From Cryptomeria japonica (Eukaryota; Streptophyta; Pinopsida; Cupressales; Cupressaceae): a DNA stretch of 64,000 bases. The first letter of the stretch is position 1. Every line of letters begins with the position of its first letter. The stretch spans positions 449,606,538 to 449,670,537 of the forward strand of contig NC_081413.1 in NCBI RefSeq assembly GCF_030272615.1. Direction: 5' to 3'. The notes under the pieces were generated by a model. It did not search any database. It saw only the letters and a list, made by a program, of their open reading frames with translations, and had not been told where the DNA came from. Position numbers and translations under genes: made by a program. Below, piece after piece: positions 12,436-25,158 of this stretch.

Positions 12436-13783
12436 TGATGGAAATAGGACAGAAAATTGAGAAGGGGGGGTGAATTAGTTATCACAAAAACTTACACAAC
12501 TTAAACTTATTCTCAAATCTGATAATTAAACATGAAAGCATGAATTAGCAACACATCATAAACACACATAACACTGAGATTTTTGATGTGGAAAACCTTG
12601 TTAGTGGAAAAACCATGGTGGGGGATACACCCACAATATAAGTATACTCCGTTATAATTATTACAATGGGGAATGCACATGCATTCAGGTACACTACCTA
12701 GAGCTCACTCTTTAAAATAAAAAGGATTACTGCCCAAAGAAGGCTCACTACCTCTAGAAACAATCACATATCACATCTAAAAATTATTAACTATGGAATA
12801 ACACCTCCTTAATGCCTGGTTCAGTCCCATTGAAGCACAAAGAAAATTTCTTCTTCACACTTCCTATTTACCTTCAAAACATGTGTACATTTAGTGCACA
12901 TACACACTCAGCCACATCTACACCACCCACACTTGAATACAAAGTTATTACATTTATTTATACATGTCATCAACCTATGAGAAATCATCAAGGTCATCTC
13001 AACACTTACCATACAATTATGAAAATACAATCACAAGATAATATTATATGTAGACCAAGCATTGTTAGTCAATACATAGCATGAACCTAAATCTTTTTCC
13101 TCAAACATGTTACACCTCCAAGAATTATGCCTCGAACATCTGCAACATGCTACAAGCATCTGATCAGCCAAGAACATGAATAACACCAACACACCGAAGA
13201 AAAACATCAATTATAAGCTCAAAAATCAATGTGAACCACCAACAAAAAAGGCACGTGATCTAGAAATATCCATAAGCATCATGAATTATCATAGCAACAT
13301 CTGCACCAACACAAATTACTAGAATCACCAGTATCTTCATACTAAACCTCAAGAACACTAACTGCAATGACTGTCAAACTTGAAAAATCACTTGCGGACC
13401 TCCAAACCACAAACCACTTGAATTTAGGACACAAACCAATGTCCCAAACATACCTAAAAATACGCATGACAAGATATTATAATGTGGAGCAATGCAAATC
13501 AAAATACTATCACTATCACCACTGAACAACTGAAAAACCAACCACAACATAGATACCCATAAGTCAATCAAATCTCCATGTGGACCTCTGAAACTTGAAC
13601 TATATCAACTACATACAACCCTCTACAAACCCATTAATCCACAAACTCTGATTTTCATCATACTTACTATGCTGAATAGACTAACTCACTAAACTTCACT
13701 GCATTGCTATCACAAACAAATAAATATGTTGACATCAATGACAACACATCTCTCAAATATCTCTCAAGCACATATTTGCAACA
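12436..13783 (-). mobile_element. LTR of copia element F
   Basis: It runs from TGATGGAAATAGG to TTTGCAACA (1348 bp). It carries the shared LTR module (GAGAAGGGGGGGGTGAATTA near 12460; GTGGAAAACC...GGAAAAACCATGGTGGG near 12590). The flank at 13784-13808 is pyrimidine-rich on the plus strand (TTCTTCCCAAAATACCCCCA), which is the polypurine tract on the minus strand. It is therefore the 3' LTR of the pol fragment to its right. Confidence 0.7.
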
Positions 13784-14109
13784 TTCTTCCCAAAATACCC
13801 CCATTTGGCATTAATGACAACATATGATGTGAAAAACTAACACAATCAATGACAAAGATATTAGCAACTTTTCCTTAGACCTTGCACACTAATCTTCTCC
13901 CTTGTTTCATCTCTTCACAGTTTTTCACATGACTATCTCCAGCTTTGATATCAATGGAAAATGCACATATTTGCAATCAAACCACAAAACTTACTTTCTC
14001 TCCCCAAATTTAAATATATGACTCACAAAACTAACCACTCCCCTTGAGTATCATCCACCAATCATCAATCTGGTTCATAAAATGTGACTGTGAAATGCAC
14101 CAGACTGAT
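13784..14109 (-). other. F 3' untranslated region with polypurine tract
   Basis: The reverse complement of a polypurine tract at 13784-13808 is followed by about 300 bp with no open frame. C/T-rich stretches such as ACTCCCCTTGAG occur here and also in the equivalent zone of the other copia elements in the window. Confidence 0.5.
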
Positions 14110-15567
14110 GCATACTAATGCATCTTAATTCTGATCAAGAGGGGAAATCACCCCTAACTTCCCTCTGAGGTACCCAATATTATCCCTAGGAAAAGGCTTC
14201 ATGAATATGTTTGTAATTTGTTCCTTATTAGGCACATACTCCAATCTAACTTCCTTCTCATTTACCTTTTATCTCAAAAAGTGAAACTTGATGGATATAT
14301 GTCTAGTCTTTGAATGCAACACCAAATTTTTATAAATGTTAATTGCACTTGAATTGTCACAGTAGATAGCAATAGGCTCATCATACAATACTCTAATATC
14401 CTTCAACATCTACTTCATCCATACCACCTGAGTACAATTGTTTGTTGCAACAATATATTCTACCTCTACAGTAGATTGAGAAATAGAATATTGTTTTTTG
14501 TTCAACCATGAAACCAATTTTTTTCCCAAGAAAAATGCAGCACCACTAGTACTCTTCCTGTCATCCACATCTCATACCCAATCAACATCATTAAAAGCAC
14601 TTAAAGTAAAATCATCATCTTTAGGATACCATAGACCAACATCAACTGTTCCTTTTAATATCTGAAAATTATTTTGATAGCTACAACATGAGAATCATTA
14701 GGATCAACTTGAAATCTAGCAATAAGACAAACTGCATTCATGATATCAGGTCTAGTCTGAGTCAAATAGAGAAATCCACCAATCATAGATATGTATCTAG
14801 TCTGATTTGCCTTAGGGAAATCATCATCTTTAGTCAACTTACATCCGGTCACCATAGGAGTACCAATCGACTGTGTGATTTGCAAAACCAAAAAAAAAAA
14901 TCATCTCTCCAATCATAGACATTTCAAATTCATTTTGCATTTCACTAGCAAACTTTTTGCACAACATATCATTCCCCCAAAAGATACTATCATTAACAAA
15001 AACTTCAACAATCAGAATGTTATCATGATCAATCTTGAAGTACAAATTACTATCAATAGTACCTTTGTTAATTTATAGCTTCAACATATACTTATCCAAT
15101 CTGCCGTACCATGCTCTTGGGGCTTGCTTCAGTCCATAAAAAGATTTCCTCAATCAGCAAACCATATGTCCTTGATCAGACAATTGAAATCCATTTGGTT
15201 GCTCAATGCACGCCTTTTCTTCCAATTCACCATTCAGGAATGTTGACTTGACATCCATCTGATAGACTTTGAAATCCCTGTAAGAAGCAAAAGATAGAAA
15301 CAATCTTACAAATTCAATTCTTTCCACAGGGGCATAAGTTTCTTCAAAATCAATCCCTTCCATTTGTGAATATCCTTTACAAACAAGTCTTGCTTTATTT
15401 ATAACAACCTCACCTTGCTCATTCAATTTGTTCTGGAAGACCCATCTGGTTCCAATTACATTTTTGTCTTTAGGTTTGGGAACAAGATCCCGTGTATTAT
15501 TCTTCTCAATCTACATCAATTATTCTTCCATTGATTTTACCCAATGTTAATCTTTACATGCTTAATT
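14110..15567 (-). pseudogene. pol: Copia F pol remnant: RT and RNase H
   Basis: The minus strand from 15567 leftwards encodes the copia RT fragment around [12 protein letters not shown] and [18 protein letters not shown] (15154-15426). It is followed by [10 protein letters not shown]-type sequence and the catalytic block at about 14980-15000, which reads VFVNDSIF: the first Asp of the family's FVDD is Asn. RNase H follows down to 14110, with CDNSSAINIYKN, HSKTRHISIKFHFLR and the C-terminal LRGKLGVISPLDQN. Several stops and frameshifts break it. The N-terminal RT, integrase and gag are not here because element E interrupts the gene at 15568. Confidence 0.85.
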
Positions 15568-16439
15568 TGTTGGCAACAACAATGAAGGAAAACTGAGAGG
15601 GGGGGGAATCAGTATTCACCGGATTAAACAATTTGAGCACAATCTTAGATATGATCAACTGCAGCAAGAATAAAGATAAACACAATAACAACAACACACA
15701 TAACACCAAAATTTTGACGTAGAAAGCCTGGTTAGGGGGAAAACCACGTTGGGAACCTAGCCACAATAAGATGATACTCTGCAGTAGTATGTGAAAATAT
15801 TTCAATGGGGAATGCACATTCATTCAGGAACACTGCCTAAACCTCACTACTCAAAATACAATGACCCAAAAGGCTCCAACCTTCTAGGAAGGTTCACTAC
15901 ATTATAATAATATTTGGACTACAATCCGGTTAGGATGAACTGAAAGAGTAACATCTCTTAATGCCTAATGACAACACTGGTTAAGCTCATTTGTCTACTT
16001 TGCAACAATCTCTACTCAATACACCATACTGAAAAATAAATTTTATTATTCATACGTACACCACTCTCTGATAATGTAGACACAACCACGACATCTAAAT
16101 TACATGAGTATAACACCTATTTATACAAATCATCAATCTTGACTAAAAGGTCGATTAAACACTCAACACCTAATTAAAAGTTTACATCACATGATACATA
16201 AATCAACCATCAGACCAATACAATGCCATAAAAAACATAGCATAGACCCAAATCAAATCCTCAAATATGCAACACCACTATAAATCTTGCCAAGATCAAT
16301 CACAACATGCTACACCACCGAAAATGACGCATAACATGAAGAATATCACCAGACCCATAAGATCTTCAATAACACACATAATGATCAATGCAAACCACCA
16401 AAACAAATAGGATATGATCAGCAAACACCAAAAAGAATC
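15568..16439 (-). mobile_element. Copia element E: first part of 3' LTR
   Basis: It starts TGTTGGCAACAAC inside the RT gene of F. It has the shared LTR module (GAGAGGGGGGGGAATCAG near 15595; GTAGAAAGCCTGGTTAGGGGG and AAAACCACGTTGGGA near 15720). At GAATC (16435-16439) it is interrupted by element A, and the LTR resumes at the second GAATC copy at 61318. Rejoined length is about 1.32 kb. Confidence 0.8.
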
Positions 16440-17312
16440 TTAGAATATATTGGAATCCAAGACACTGAAAGGGGGGTTGAATCAGTGTTCTGTTGGTAAT
16501 ATAAGGTTTTACCTTATTATAACACACACATATAAACCGGTAAATGAAGAAACATATAACATGAAGTAAATAAACCACCGACATGAATGAACACCATAAC
16601 ACATTGAATTTTATACGTGGAAAACTTCAAAGAGGAAAAAACAAGGTGGGATTTGTGACCCACAATATCAATTCACTGGCCATATGAAAGATATTCCATA
16701 GCATGGGGGCATACACATGCAGGAAGGCACATTGCTTAGAGCACACTGCTCAACACAAAAGAGTCTCACTGACTACAAGCTTCTGCTAAGATAAAACAGT
16801 AATGGTAAACTCAGAAAATGCATCTGCAATGCCAAAAAGAGTTCCAGTTATAGCTATGTTCTATACCGGTTCATAAACCATGAACCCTTCTATCGGTATC
16901 TCCTTTCCTCCAAGAATGCCTTACAAACCATCTACTGATCATTGCACGATATAATATTTGCATACAAATCACCTACATATATATCCTTCACATCACACAG
17001 TTCTACTACCGTTTCATATATTAAAATGAACTAACAAATTGACTTATATACCCTCTACAAACAATATGCCTTATGTCAGCTTACAATACATTACAAAAGA
17101 TATTCAATGTCAGCCCTATACAAAATGATTTTACAAATAAAACCTTTCAGATTCCAAACTGATGTCATCTCCACTGAAGTGTTGGATGTCAGTGTTGGTG
17201 CTAGTGATGACCCTGATTACTCCAATGCCAATATCCATCGGTATATGCCTTCTACAGAATCTTGTTGCCATCAATGAAAACATATGGATCTAGTGAGTGT
17301 CAATTTACAATA
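16440..17312 (-). mobile_element. 3' LTR of element A
   Basis: It matches 60514-61317 over almost its whole length (for example ATATCAATTCACT and CATATGAAAGATATT in both), with roughly 12% mismatch in a sampled segment. The outer end is TTAGAATATATTGG rather than TG, presumably mutated. The right end CAATTTACAATA is followed by ATCTTCCCATTTGG, a degraded polypurine tract in reverse complement. Shared LTR module: GAAAGGGGGGTTGAATCAG near 16468. Confidence 0.8.
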
Positions 17313-17599
17313 ATCTTCCCATTTGGCATTGATGACAACACTCATGTGAAAAATGGATTCCATGTCGATTCAACTGAAACATGAAACATGCTCCCCTTGA
17401 GTTGATTGACTCTGTCTATAATATAATCCATCTGATATCCTCCCCCTAGGATTATATACATATTTTTCACATACATATACTCCCCCTTTGGCATCAATGT
17501 CAAAGATTGGTGAAAGAATTGATACAGATTACTTTACTAGAGCTTTACGAATCTCAAGATTTCCGGATAAGCTCTCTCTAGCAACTATATATAGGTATC
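17313..17599 (-). other. Element A 3' untranslated region
   Basis: This holds the decayed polypurine tract (17313-17326) and several C/T-rich blocks (CTCCCCTTGAG, CCTCCCCCTAGG, ACTCCCCCTTTGGCAT). No open frame is visible. The last block looks like a second copy of a polypurine tract on the minus strand. Confidence 0.45.
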
Positions 17600-19242
17600 C
17601 TAGCCAGTTTTGAATGTTTTAGATATGGATACAAGTCCACTCAGTAAATGTGCAAGTGTTTCTTTCTTAGTGACTTCTGTCGGTGTGGGCTTCGCAAGCA
17701 TATCCATACATTCCGTCTTATTTATACCAAGTGAATCCAATCTTGGACTCACCAAACCTATAAGACTCCTTTCTCTCCAAATGATCTTGTCTCGTTTCTT
17801 TTCAAAAGAAAAAACTTGGCTCTCCAAAGTCAAAATTTGTCCATGAATGGATATTGTAAGTGAAGTTAGTCCATCAAAAGAGTTAGCAATATTGGTAATC
17901 TTTTCATGTAACTCCTTTAACCTCTTATCTACATTTCTTGTATGAATATCTATATTACAACATAACCTGTAGATGTTAGTACATTGTTTCAAAGAATTTT
18001 CAATAAGTATAAGTTTCTCTTCAACCTTCTTCTTCTTTGTCTCAATAATCTGGTCAAAAGTGGCTTTCTTAGTCAAAGTAAATCTTTCAAGTGCTTGCCG
18101 CTTGGAAATTTTCTATAATGATTGAAATCTTTTAGATATGTACAATGCCAAAGTCTTCAACCTTATCATCCAAAGGAGCATCAATCAACATTTTAGCATA
18201 TAGCTCTAAGATGTTGTCATCAACTTCATACTCCAATTCAGTGACCCATATTGTTCTAGGTTCCATTGCTTCCATGAGAGTTTCATCTATTTTTACCATG
18301 AAGCAAATATCAGTGGAATATTTCTCCACAATGTGTTTGGAGATTCTCTCCCTCAGTCTCATGTTCTCTTGAAAAGTTTTAAAGTATCCCCAAAGCTTCT
18401 CATCCCTATTACTACCAAGACCATTGATTGCATCTTTGATCTACATACCTACCAGTATGTCATGAACCCAATGTTTCTTTCCCAAACCTGGTAGCTCATT
18501 CATGAAATACAACATTAAGCAGACAATGAGATTGCCAAACTGGAAAGTTCCTTTCTTAACACCTTTGATTTTTCCAAGATTCAACATTAATTCATTTCTT
18601 AACCATTCACACAAGTCATACTTTCCATTATTCCTTATCATTTGATATGCAACATGGATACAAAAACTGGCAACAGAGTTCAATCGCCTTGATTGAGTTA
18701 CATTGTAGCCGATGATCATGCTGGAAAATTTCACATCTGTATTTGTGATGGTGCTGAGCCTCATTGATCTTCCATCATGGGTTGTGTTAGTGAGTTTTTC
18801 AACCGCAGTGTTGGAGATCTTCTTTCTTGGTTCCTATCCAGCTTTGGGTAAGCCAGTGACCACCTAAATTACTTCGCTCTATTTTGCTTGAGTGTTGGGT
18901 GAGTCAAAATGAGTCCATTTTCCCTTTTCTTATCAAGAGTAAGCCCTAATCCTTTACTATCATAGATACTTAGTGATGTGCCATACCAGATGTCGGTTTC
19001 ACAGTTTTATGCCGGATAAGCCTAATACAACTCTCCAGATCTCTTCCATGGAATATGAAATATTTGCAATGAATTCACCAACCTATAAGGTGTATGCCTC
19101 AGTTACCAGTTGAATTTCTTGTCAGTGCAGGAATGCTTTGTTCTACTAGTGGAGTTACTGGTGCAATTACTGGTTTAGTTGCATCTCCACTTGGTTCTTT
19201 AGACTTTCTAACCCATCTCTTGGTGTGATCTTGTTGTATTTC
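17600..19242 (-). pseudogene. Element A second protein, unrecognised
   Basis: Reading leftwards from 19242, the minus strand continues a coding frame from across the G insertion (KRWVRKSKEPSGD) and, after stops, gives three longer open stretches: 18764-18441, 18362-18132 (same frame) and 18076-17600 (shifted frame). The first contains SRRLNSVASFCIHVAYQM and KYDLCEWLRNELMLNLGKIKG. The last is rich in Lys, Glu and Leu with heptad-like spacing, probably a coiled coil. I do not recognise a family. It could be a gag-like extension, an envelope-like third ORF as in some SIRE copia elements, or captured host sequence. Confidence 0.5.
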
Positions 19243-19507
19243 TGATAACTCAATGATGAATGGATAGTACCAAACTGGTACTGAGAGGGGGGTGAATCAG
19301 TATAGGCAAAAACACAATCCTAAACTGGTTTGTCAACAGACACTATGCTTAGGCAGACAAACAGTAACACCGGTCTTGAACAAAGTACAACCAGCAAAAC
19401 CCAGATTAAATGAGACAAGGATAAACCGATTGACACTTATCTTCTCATACAATCTAATACTTCATTTTCATTTCACCCTAGTGTATGAATAGGTAATCTA
19501 CCATAAA

Positions 19508-19557
<50 letters not shown>

Positions 19558-20743
19558 AACTAGATCAACATGATTCACTGCTTGACAGAAAACAACATAT
19601 CATCACATGAAAAAGACATCACATATGAAACACATATTTTTCACATGGAAACCCAACTGGGAAAAACCACAGTGGTGATGAATACCCACAAGCTTGTTTT
19701 TGAACTCTTTAGAAGTCCGCTCTGCTAGGAGCCTTGTCCGGTTAAAGACTGATACAATAGGTTCTGTTAGGAACCGATCCTGTTAGGGATCACCCGATTT
19801 AGGGATGGCTAAAATACCCAGTTAAGGGTTAAAACTTGTTAAAGGTTACCTTGTTAGAGGATTTCAAGAACTTAATGGTTTTGAGTCACCCTATTAAAGG
19901 ATTTACAACAAGCTAGTTAAAGCTACCCTGTTAAGGGATTTCCCAACTGTTGAGGTGGTTAGAGATCAACAGGTATTACAATGATCTGGTAATAGCACTC
20001 AATGCCAATGCAAATCCGCTTTAGCTCCTCTTCACCTTTTGCACTTACACTCTGTAGGTATCACTTCTCTCGTCTGGTCTGGCAAGAATCACGTATCTCT
20101 TCTCTTGGATACACACACATAACTTTTGCCAACAACCTCGGGAAGAAACACAACATCGACCTTATAGGAAACATATAGGTTGGTAGCATAAACCCTACAC
20201 CCTAAACTTGTTATGTTAAGGAATCCAAATGGTTCAATCCTGGCCATTGAGAATATTGCATTAAATGCAATAGTCTTGATCCAATCTCAAGACATTCCCC
20301 ATCATTCATTTTCCACTGATTTCATGGTGGTTGATAACCCATCACACATTATCACTGTTTATAGGCTTCGCACATTCCCAAGGTAGATGGGAACAATCTC
20401 CTTCATGCAAGATCCTTCACGCACACAAGGTTGATGTGGCAACATGATCTGTTCTTTGTTATAATGCTAACTCATCACACAAAGTCACCAGTTGAGCCAC
20501 ACAGGCTTGAAGCACTTCAATGGGAAACCCTAAAGTTGAGAATACCAACCGGTAGTCATACAAAGCTTCCATGTGCCGGTTCCCATAACCACATGCCAGT
20601 TCACCTTGAACAAACACACCGCTTCACTTTGGCACAAATGTCGGTTCACAGTGTTATACCGGTTCTCTTCTCTTCATCATATTAACATCAATGACAACAC
20701 ACAATATCATTATGTCCTCATACTAGTTTACATAATGCCAACA
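19243..20743 (-). mobile_element. 3' LTR of copia G
   Basis: It runs from TGATAACTCAATGATG to ATAATGCCAACA, 1501 bp. It contains the shared G-tract module near 19283, a long (TA)n run at 19511-19552, and a degenerate array of CCTGTTAAGGGAT-like units at 19735-19950. Microsatellite length is the main difference from the 5' copy, which has only a few TA units near 25427. Confidence 0.9.
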
Positions 20744-20757
20744 ATCTCCTCCTTTGG
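20744..20757 (-). promoter_or_regulatory. Polypurine tract of copia G
   Basis: ATCTCCTCCTTTGG on the plus strand is CCAAAGGAGGAGAT on the minus strand, abutting the 3' LTR. Elements C and E have near-identical tracts. Confidence 0.75.
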
Positions 20758-20988
20758 TATTGATGGCAATATACAAGGATATCTCTCTGCCTCACATCTT
20801 CTTCCCCAATTTCTGCAGATATCTTCTCTGCTTCTCTTCTTTTCCCCCTTTGACAACAATGCCAAAGTGGAGGCACAAGCTTCCCTGTTCCATTATGCTA
20901 CTCCCCCTGAGGAGTATCATCATTCAACACATCGATCTTGAAGAAAAATTTGACTATGTAATACTTGACTAATGTGGATCATATACCT
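20758..20988 (-). other. Copia G 3' untranslated region
   Basis: About 230 bp between the end of RNase H and the polypurine tract. It contains further C/T-rich blocks such as TTTTCCCCCTTTGACAAC and CTACTCCCCCTGAGG. No coding sequence is seen. Confidence 0.5.
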
Positions 20989-23900
20989 TTAGTTTACTTT
21001 TTGAAGGGGCAACACCCCTAATTCACCTCTTAAGTACATAAATGTAGCCTTTGGGAGAGGCTTGGTGAATATGTCTACTAACTGCTCCTTACTGGAAACA
21101 TGTTCCAGTATAATCTCTTTGTTCTGAACCTTTTCCCTCAAGAAATGGTACTTAAGCTCAAAGTGCTTGGTTCTAGAATGTAAAACTGGATTCTTGGAGA
21201 TGTTAATTGCACTAGTATTGTCACAAAATATACTTACCGGTTCAGATACAAGAATTTTGAAGCCATTTAATACATGCTTCATCCAAATTGTCTGAGTGTA
21301 GTTCATGAAAGCTGCAACATACTCTGCTTCCATTGTAGACTAAGAGATACAACTCTGCTTCTTACTCATCCATGAGACCAGTCTACCACCGAGAAAGAAT
21401 GGACCACCAGTTGTGCTCTTCTAGTCATCTACATTGCCTGCCCAATTAGCATCTGTGAATACTTTCAAGTTGAAATCCTTGCTATATGGATACCACAATC
21501 CATAATCAATAGTTCCATTCAGATACCTAAGAATCTGCTTGACTCCAACCAAGTGGGATTCTCTTTGAGCTTTTCTGGAACCTTGCAGTAATGCTAACTG
21601 CATGTGCAATATCTAGTCTGCTATGCACTACATAATGCAACCTACCAATCATTGATCGGTATTCCTTCTCATCAACCAATGCTGAGTCATGCTCTTTGGA
21701 TAATTTACAACTGGTCACCATCGGTGTACCAATTGGTTTACTATCTTCCATGCCAAAGGTCTTCAACACCTCTTTGACATACTTGGACTGAGTGATAAAG
21801 ATTCCATCTTTCATCTGCTGGATCTGCAGTCCAATGAAGAACTTAATCTCCCTATGAGTGACATCTCAAACTCTTTCTTCATCTCATCTGCAAACTCATG
21901 ACTCATCTTGTCATCTCCACCAAAGATAATGTCATCAAAAAATACCTCATAGATTGGGATCTGATCTCCTTCAGACTTCAAGTAGATATTGCTATCTTTG
22001 CTTGTTCTCTCAAATCCAATCTTCAGAAGATGGGAGTGCAGGTGTTCATACCATGCTCTATGTGCCTGCTTTAGACCATATAAGTATTTATGTAGCCTAC
22101 ACACCATGTCACTATCTTTAGATAGGGAAAACCCATCTGGTTGCTCTATATACACTTCCTCTTTGAGTACACCATTTAGGAATGCAGATTTTACATCCAT
22201 TTGATATACTTTGAATCCTTTAAAGGCTGCATATGCAAGAAGCATACGAACTCCTTCCAATCTGGCTATAGGAGAAAAGGTTTCTCCATAGTCTTCTCCT
22301 TCTTCTTGGGCATATCCTTTGCACACCAGTCTGGCTTTGTTTCTAATCATTGTGCCATCCCCATTCAGCTTATTTCTGAAAACCCATTTGGTACCAATGA
22401 CATTTTTATGCTCTGGTCTGGGTACCAAAGACCATGTACCATTTTTCTCTATCTGGTCAAGTTCCTCTTCCATTGCCTTGATCCAGTCTTCATCTTTATG
22501 TGCCTCTTTGAATGATTTAAGCTCAAATTCAGAGATCATATATGAGTTTTCTCTGACCTTTCTTCTTGTAAGGATTCCTACATCCTTATCTCCTATGATC
22601 TGCCTAGGATCATGATTCAACTTGACATACCGAGGAATGGTCTTGATAGATTCCTCTTGCTTTTCTTCTTCATCCTAATCTCCATCAGTATCAGCATCTA
22701 CATCTACCAGTGTAGGAACACTATTACTGGTACTTGGTTGACTGACAACTGGTTCCCAAAAGGTTACAACTAGTTCATTTATCACTTGCTCACTACCGGT
22801 TTCCTCAGTTTTATCAGAGGTTTCATCAACTCTTACATTGACGCTTTCCATAATTCTCTGAGTCTTATTATTGAAACAATTGAGAGCTTTGCTCTTGGTG
22901 GAATACCCTAGGAATATTCCCTCTTCACATTTCGCATCAAATTTTCTCTGGTCTTTGCTCCTCTTGATGTAACATTTGCTACCAAACACTCTAAAGTAGC
23001 TAACCACAGGTGTCTTACTGGTCCAATACTCACAAGGATTTTTATCCTTACCTTTCTTGACGAGTACGCGGTTCATTGTGTAGACTGTAGTGCTTACCGC
23101 TTCTCTCCAAAAGGTGTGGGCTACCTTTCCTTGAATCAACATAGTTCTAGTTGCTTCAACCACAGTTTGGTTATTCCTCTCTGCTAGGACATTCTGTTGT
23201 GGAGTCCGGGGGGTAGACATTTGTCTCTTGATGCCATGTTCTTCATAGTACTTGTTGAATTCACCAGAAGTGAATTATCCTCCTTGATTAGTTCTTAGGC
23301 ACTTGATCCTTTTACCACTTTCCTTCTCCACTAATGCTCTAAAAGCTTTAAACTTTACAAAAGCTTCAGACTTATGTTTCAAGAATGTGACCCATATCAT
23401 TCTTGAGCAGTCATCAGTGAGAATCATGAAGTACCTATCACCCTGCACACTCCTAGTTTTCATAGGACCACACAAATAAGTATGCACAAGATCAACCAAA
23501 TTGTCAGCAGTGAAAGGTTTACCTTTAAAGGTTGAGGAAGAAATTTTCCCCAATTAACACTCTCTGGACAAGGTATTATCCGGTTTGCTTAGCACCAGCA
23601 ACCCTCTAACTGCCTTGATCTTACTAGCCTTCACAATGTTATCAAAGTTTACATGGCAAAGTCTCCTATGCCATATCTAGCTATCATCAAATTTAGCCAT
23701 AATACATGTACTTATATTTGCATTCAGCTGAAATAGGTTACCTTTGGTCTACATGCCAGTGGCCACCAATTCACCATTCTTTCCTTTGATCCTGCACACT
23801 CCATTCTTGAATTTCAGAGTGAGACCACTGTCATTCAGCTGGGCAACACTCAGAAGGTTGTGTCTGAGACCATCAACCCAATACACATTGTCAGCACTAC

Positions 23901-24282
23901 TCTTTCCAGTCAAAGAGATGGACCCTCTGCCTTTGACCATACATGGTGCATCATTACCAAAGCAAACCACACCACCATCATACTCTTCCAAGGATAGAAA
24001 CTTGCTCCGGTCACCAGTCATATGGTGAGAATAGCCACTATCAATAATCCACTCATTAGAATTATCAAACCGGGAGACAAGAACCTTCTTGTCTAACACA
24101 TCTTCCTTGACAACAACAAACACAATATCTTTATTTTCTTCATCTTTTGATTCCTCATCTGTGACACCTTCATCAACTGCCACAAAATAGTTTCTCTGGT
24201 TTCCTCCTTTGAATTTCTTGAACCTTTCTAGTTTGTCCTTGTTGTCACCATTAGGACAGTTTACAAACAATATGTCCTAACC
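20989..24282 (-). pseudogene. pol: Copia G pol: protease, integrase, RT, RNase H
   Basis: In minus-strand order: protease with WIIDSGYSHHMTGD (about 24010-24050; the family usually has Cys where Tyr stands); GAG-pre-integrase; integrase (about 22990-23560); RT (21811-22620) with [14 protein letters not shown] and catalytic FFDDIIFGG near 21935; and RNase H ending at 20989 with FCDNTSAINISKN intact. In integrase the first catalytic Asp of HTDLCGPM is Tyr (23476-23478) and the second, in the SDRGG motif, is Asn (23287-23289); only the Glu in LAERNN remains. Frameshifts near 21820 and 21570 and several stops confirm inactivity. Confidence 0.9.
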
Positions 24283-25087
24283 AGTTACAAGAAAAGAATT
24301 TAAAAGGGAGCTTACCTCTATATTTTCTGGTTCCTTTAGGAAGTTTCCTAGAAAGAAGAGCTTCAAATGCCATCAAAATCTCCTCATCATCCATTTCTCT
24401 TCTCTGTCTTGGTTCACCACTAGTGCTAGCTTCTTTTCCTTTTTTGGATGGTACAGTAGAAGCTTTAAAAGCTGATTCAATCTTTTAAACACTGCCATCA
24501 AAACTATTTAGCTCATAGGCTGTCAACTTTACAATGATGGAGTCTAGGGATACCTTAGTCTTGTCTATTGATCTCAACTCCTGAATAGCAGCAACCCTTA
24601 TTGCATAGACCAGTAATAAGGATCTCAAGACCTTACTTACCACAGTGGAATCTTCCATTTTACCACCTGCACTCTTGATATCTCCAACAATAGTTTTGAT
24701 ACTTATTCCATACTGTTGAATGGTCTCACCTTCAACCATCCACATGTCTTCAAACTTCCCTCTAAAGCTTTCTTCCTTAGCTTGTTTTACATGCTCATCA
24801 CCGCCATAGATATTTTCAAGAGTATCCCATACCTCTTTGGGATTTACCTTATCTTGGACATCAATAAACTCAATGTCAGATAAACTACTAATTAGGGCTT
24901 CCATGACTTGCCCATTCTCCTGCATCTCTCTCTTTTAGTCATCGGTGAGAGTACCGATAGGAGCAACATAGGCATTCTCAACATAACTCTAGTGTTGAGA
25001 ACCCATGCTTCTAATGTATATCTTCATTTTGTCTTTCCATATACTAAAATTTTCTCTATTGAACTTTGGACCTTCCATCTTCATCAT
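24283..25087 (-). pseudogene. gag: Copia G gag
   Basis: The ATG at 25087 gives MMKMEGPKFNRENFSIWKDK, a normal copia gag opening. The capsid core (24485-24925) includes DTLENIYGGDEHVKQAK, similar to the gag of element C (SVYGGDEHVQREKVD). Stops occur near 24995 and 24945 and at 24485. A single zinc knuckle near 24280-24310 has lost its first Cys to Phe, and the reading changes frame inside it, so gag and pol are now in different frames. Confidence 0.8.
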
Positions 25088-25144
25088 TACATTGAGATCT
25101 TTACCTCATGCGGTTAATCTTATAACACAGAAGACCTAGAGGAT

Positions 25145-25156
25145 GCTTTGATACCA
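25145..25156 (-). promoter_or_regulatory. Primer-binding site of copia G
   Basis: GCTTTGATACCA on the plus strand is the reverse complement of TGGTATCAAAGC, one base from the canonical initiator-Met site TGGTATCAGAGC. It lies two bases from the 5' LTR end at 25159. Confidence 0.85.
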
Positions 25157-25158
25157 AT

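Noticed and set aside
12812-13084. 90-codon open frame in LTR F
   Set aside because: It lies wholly inside an LTR and is in the antisense orientation to the element; no support.
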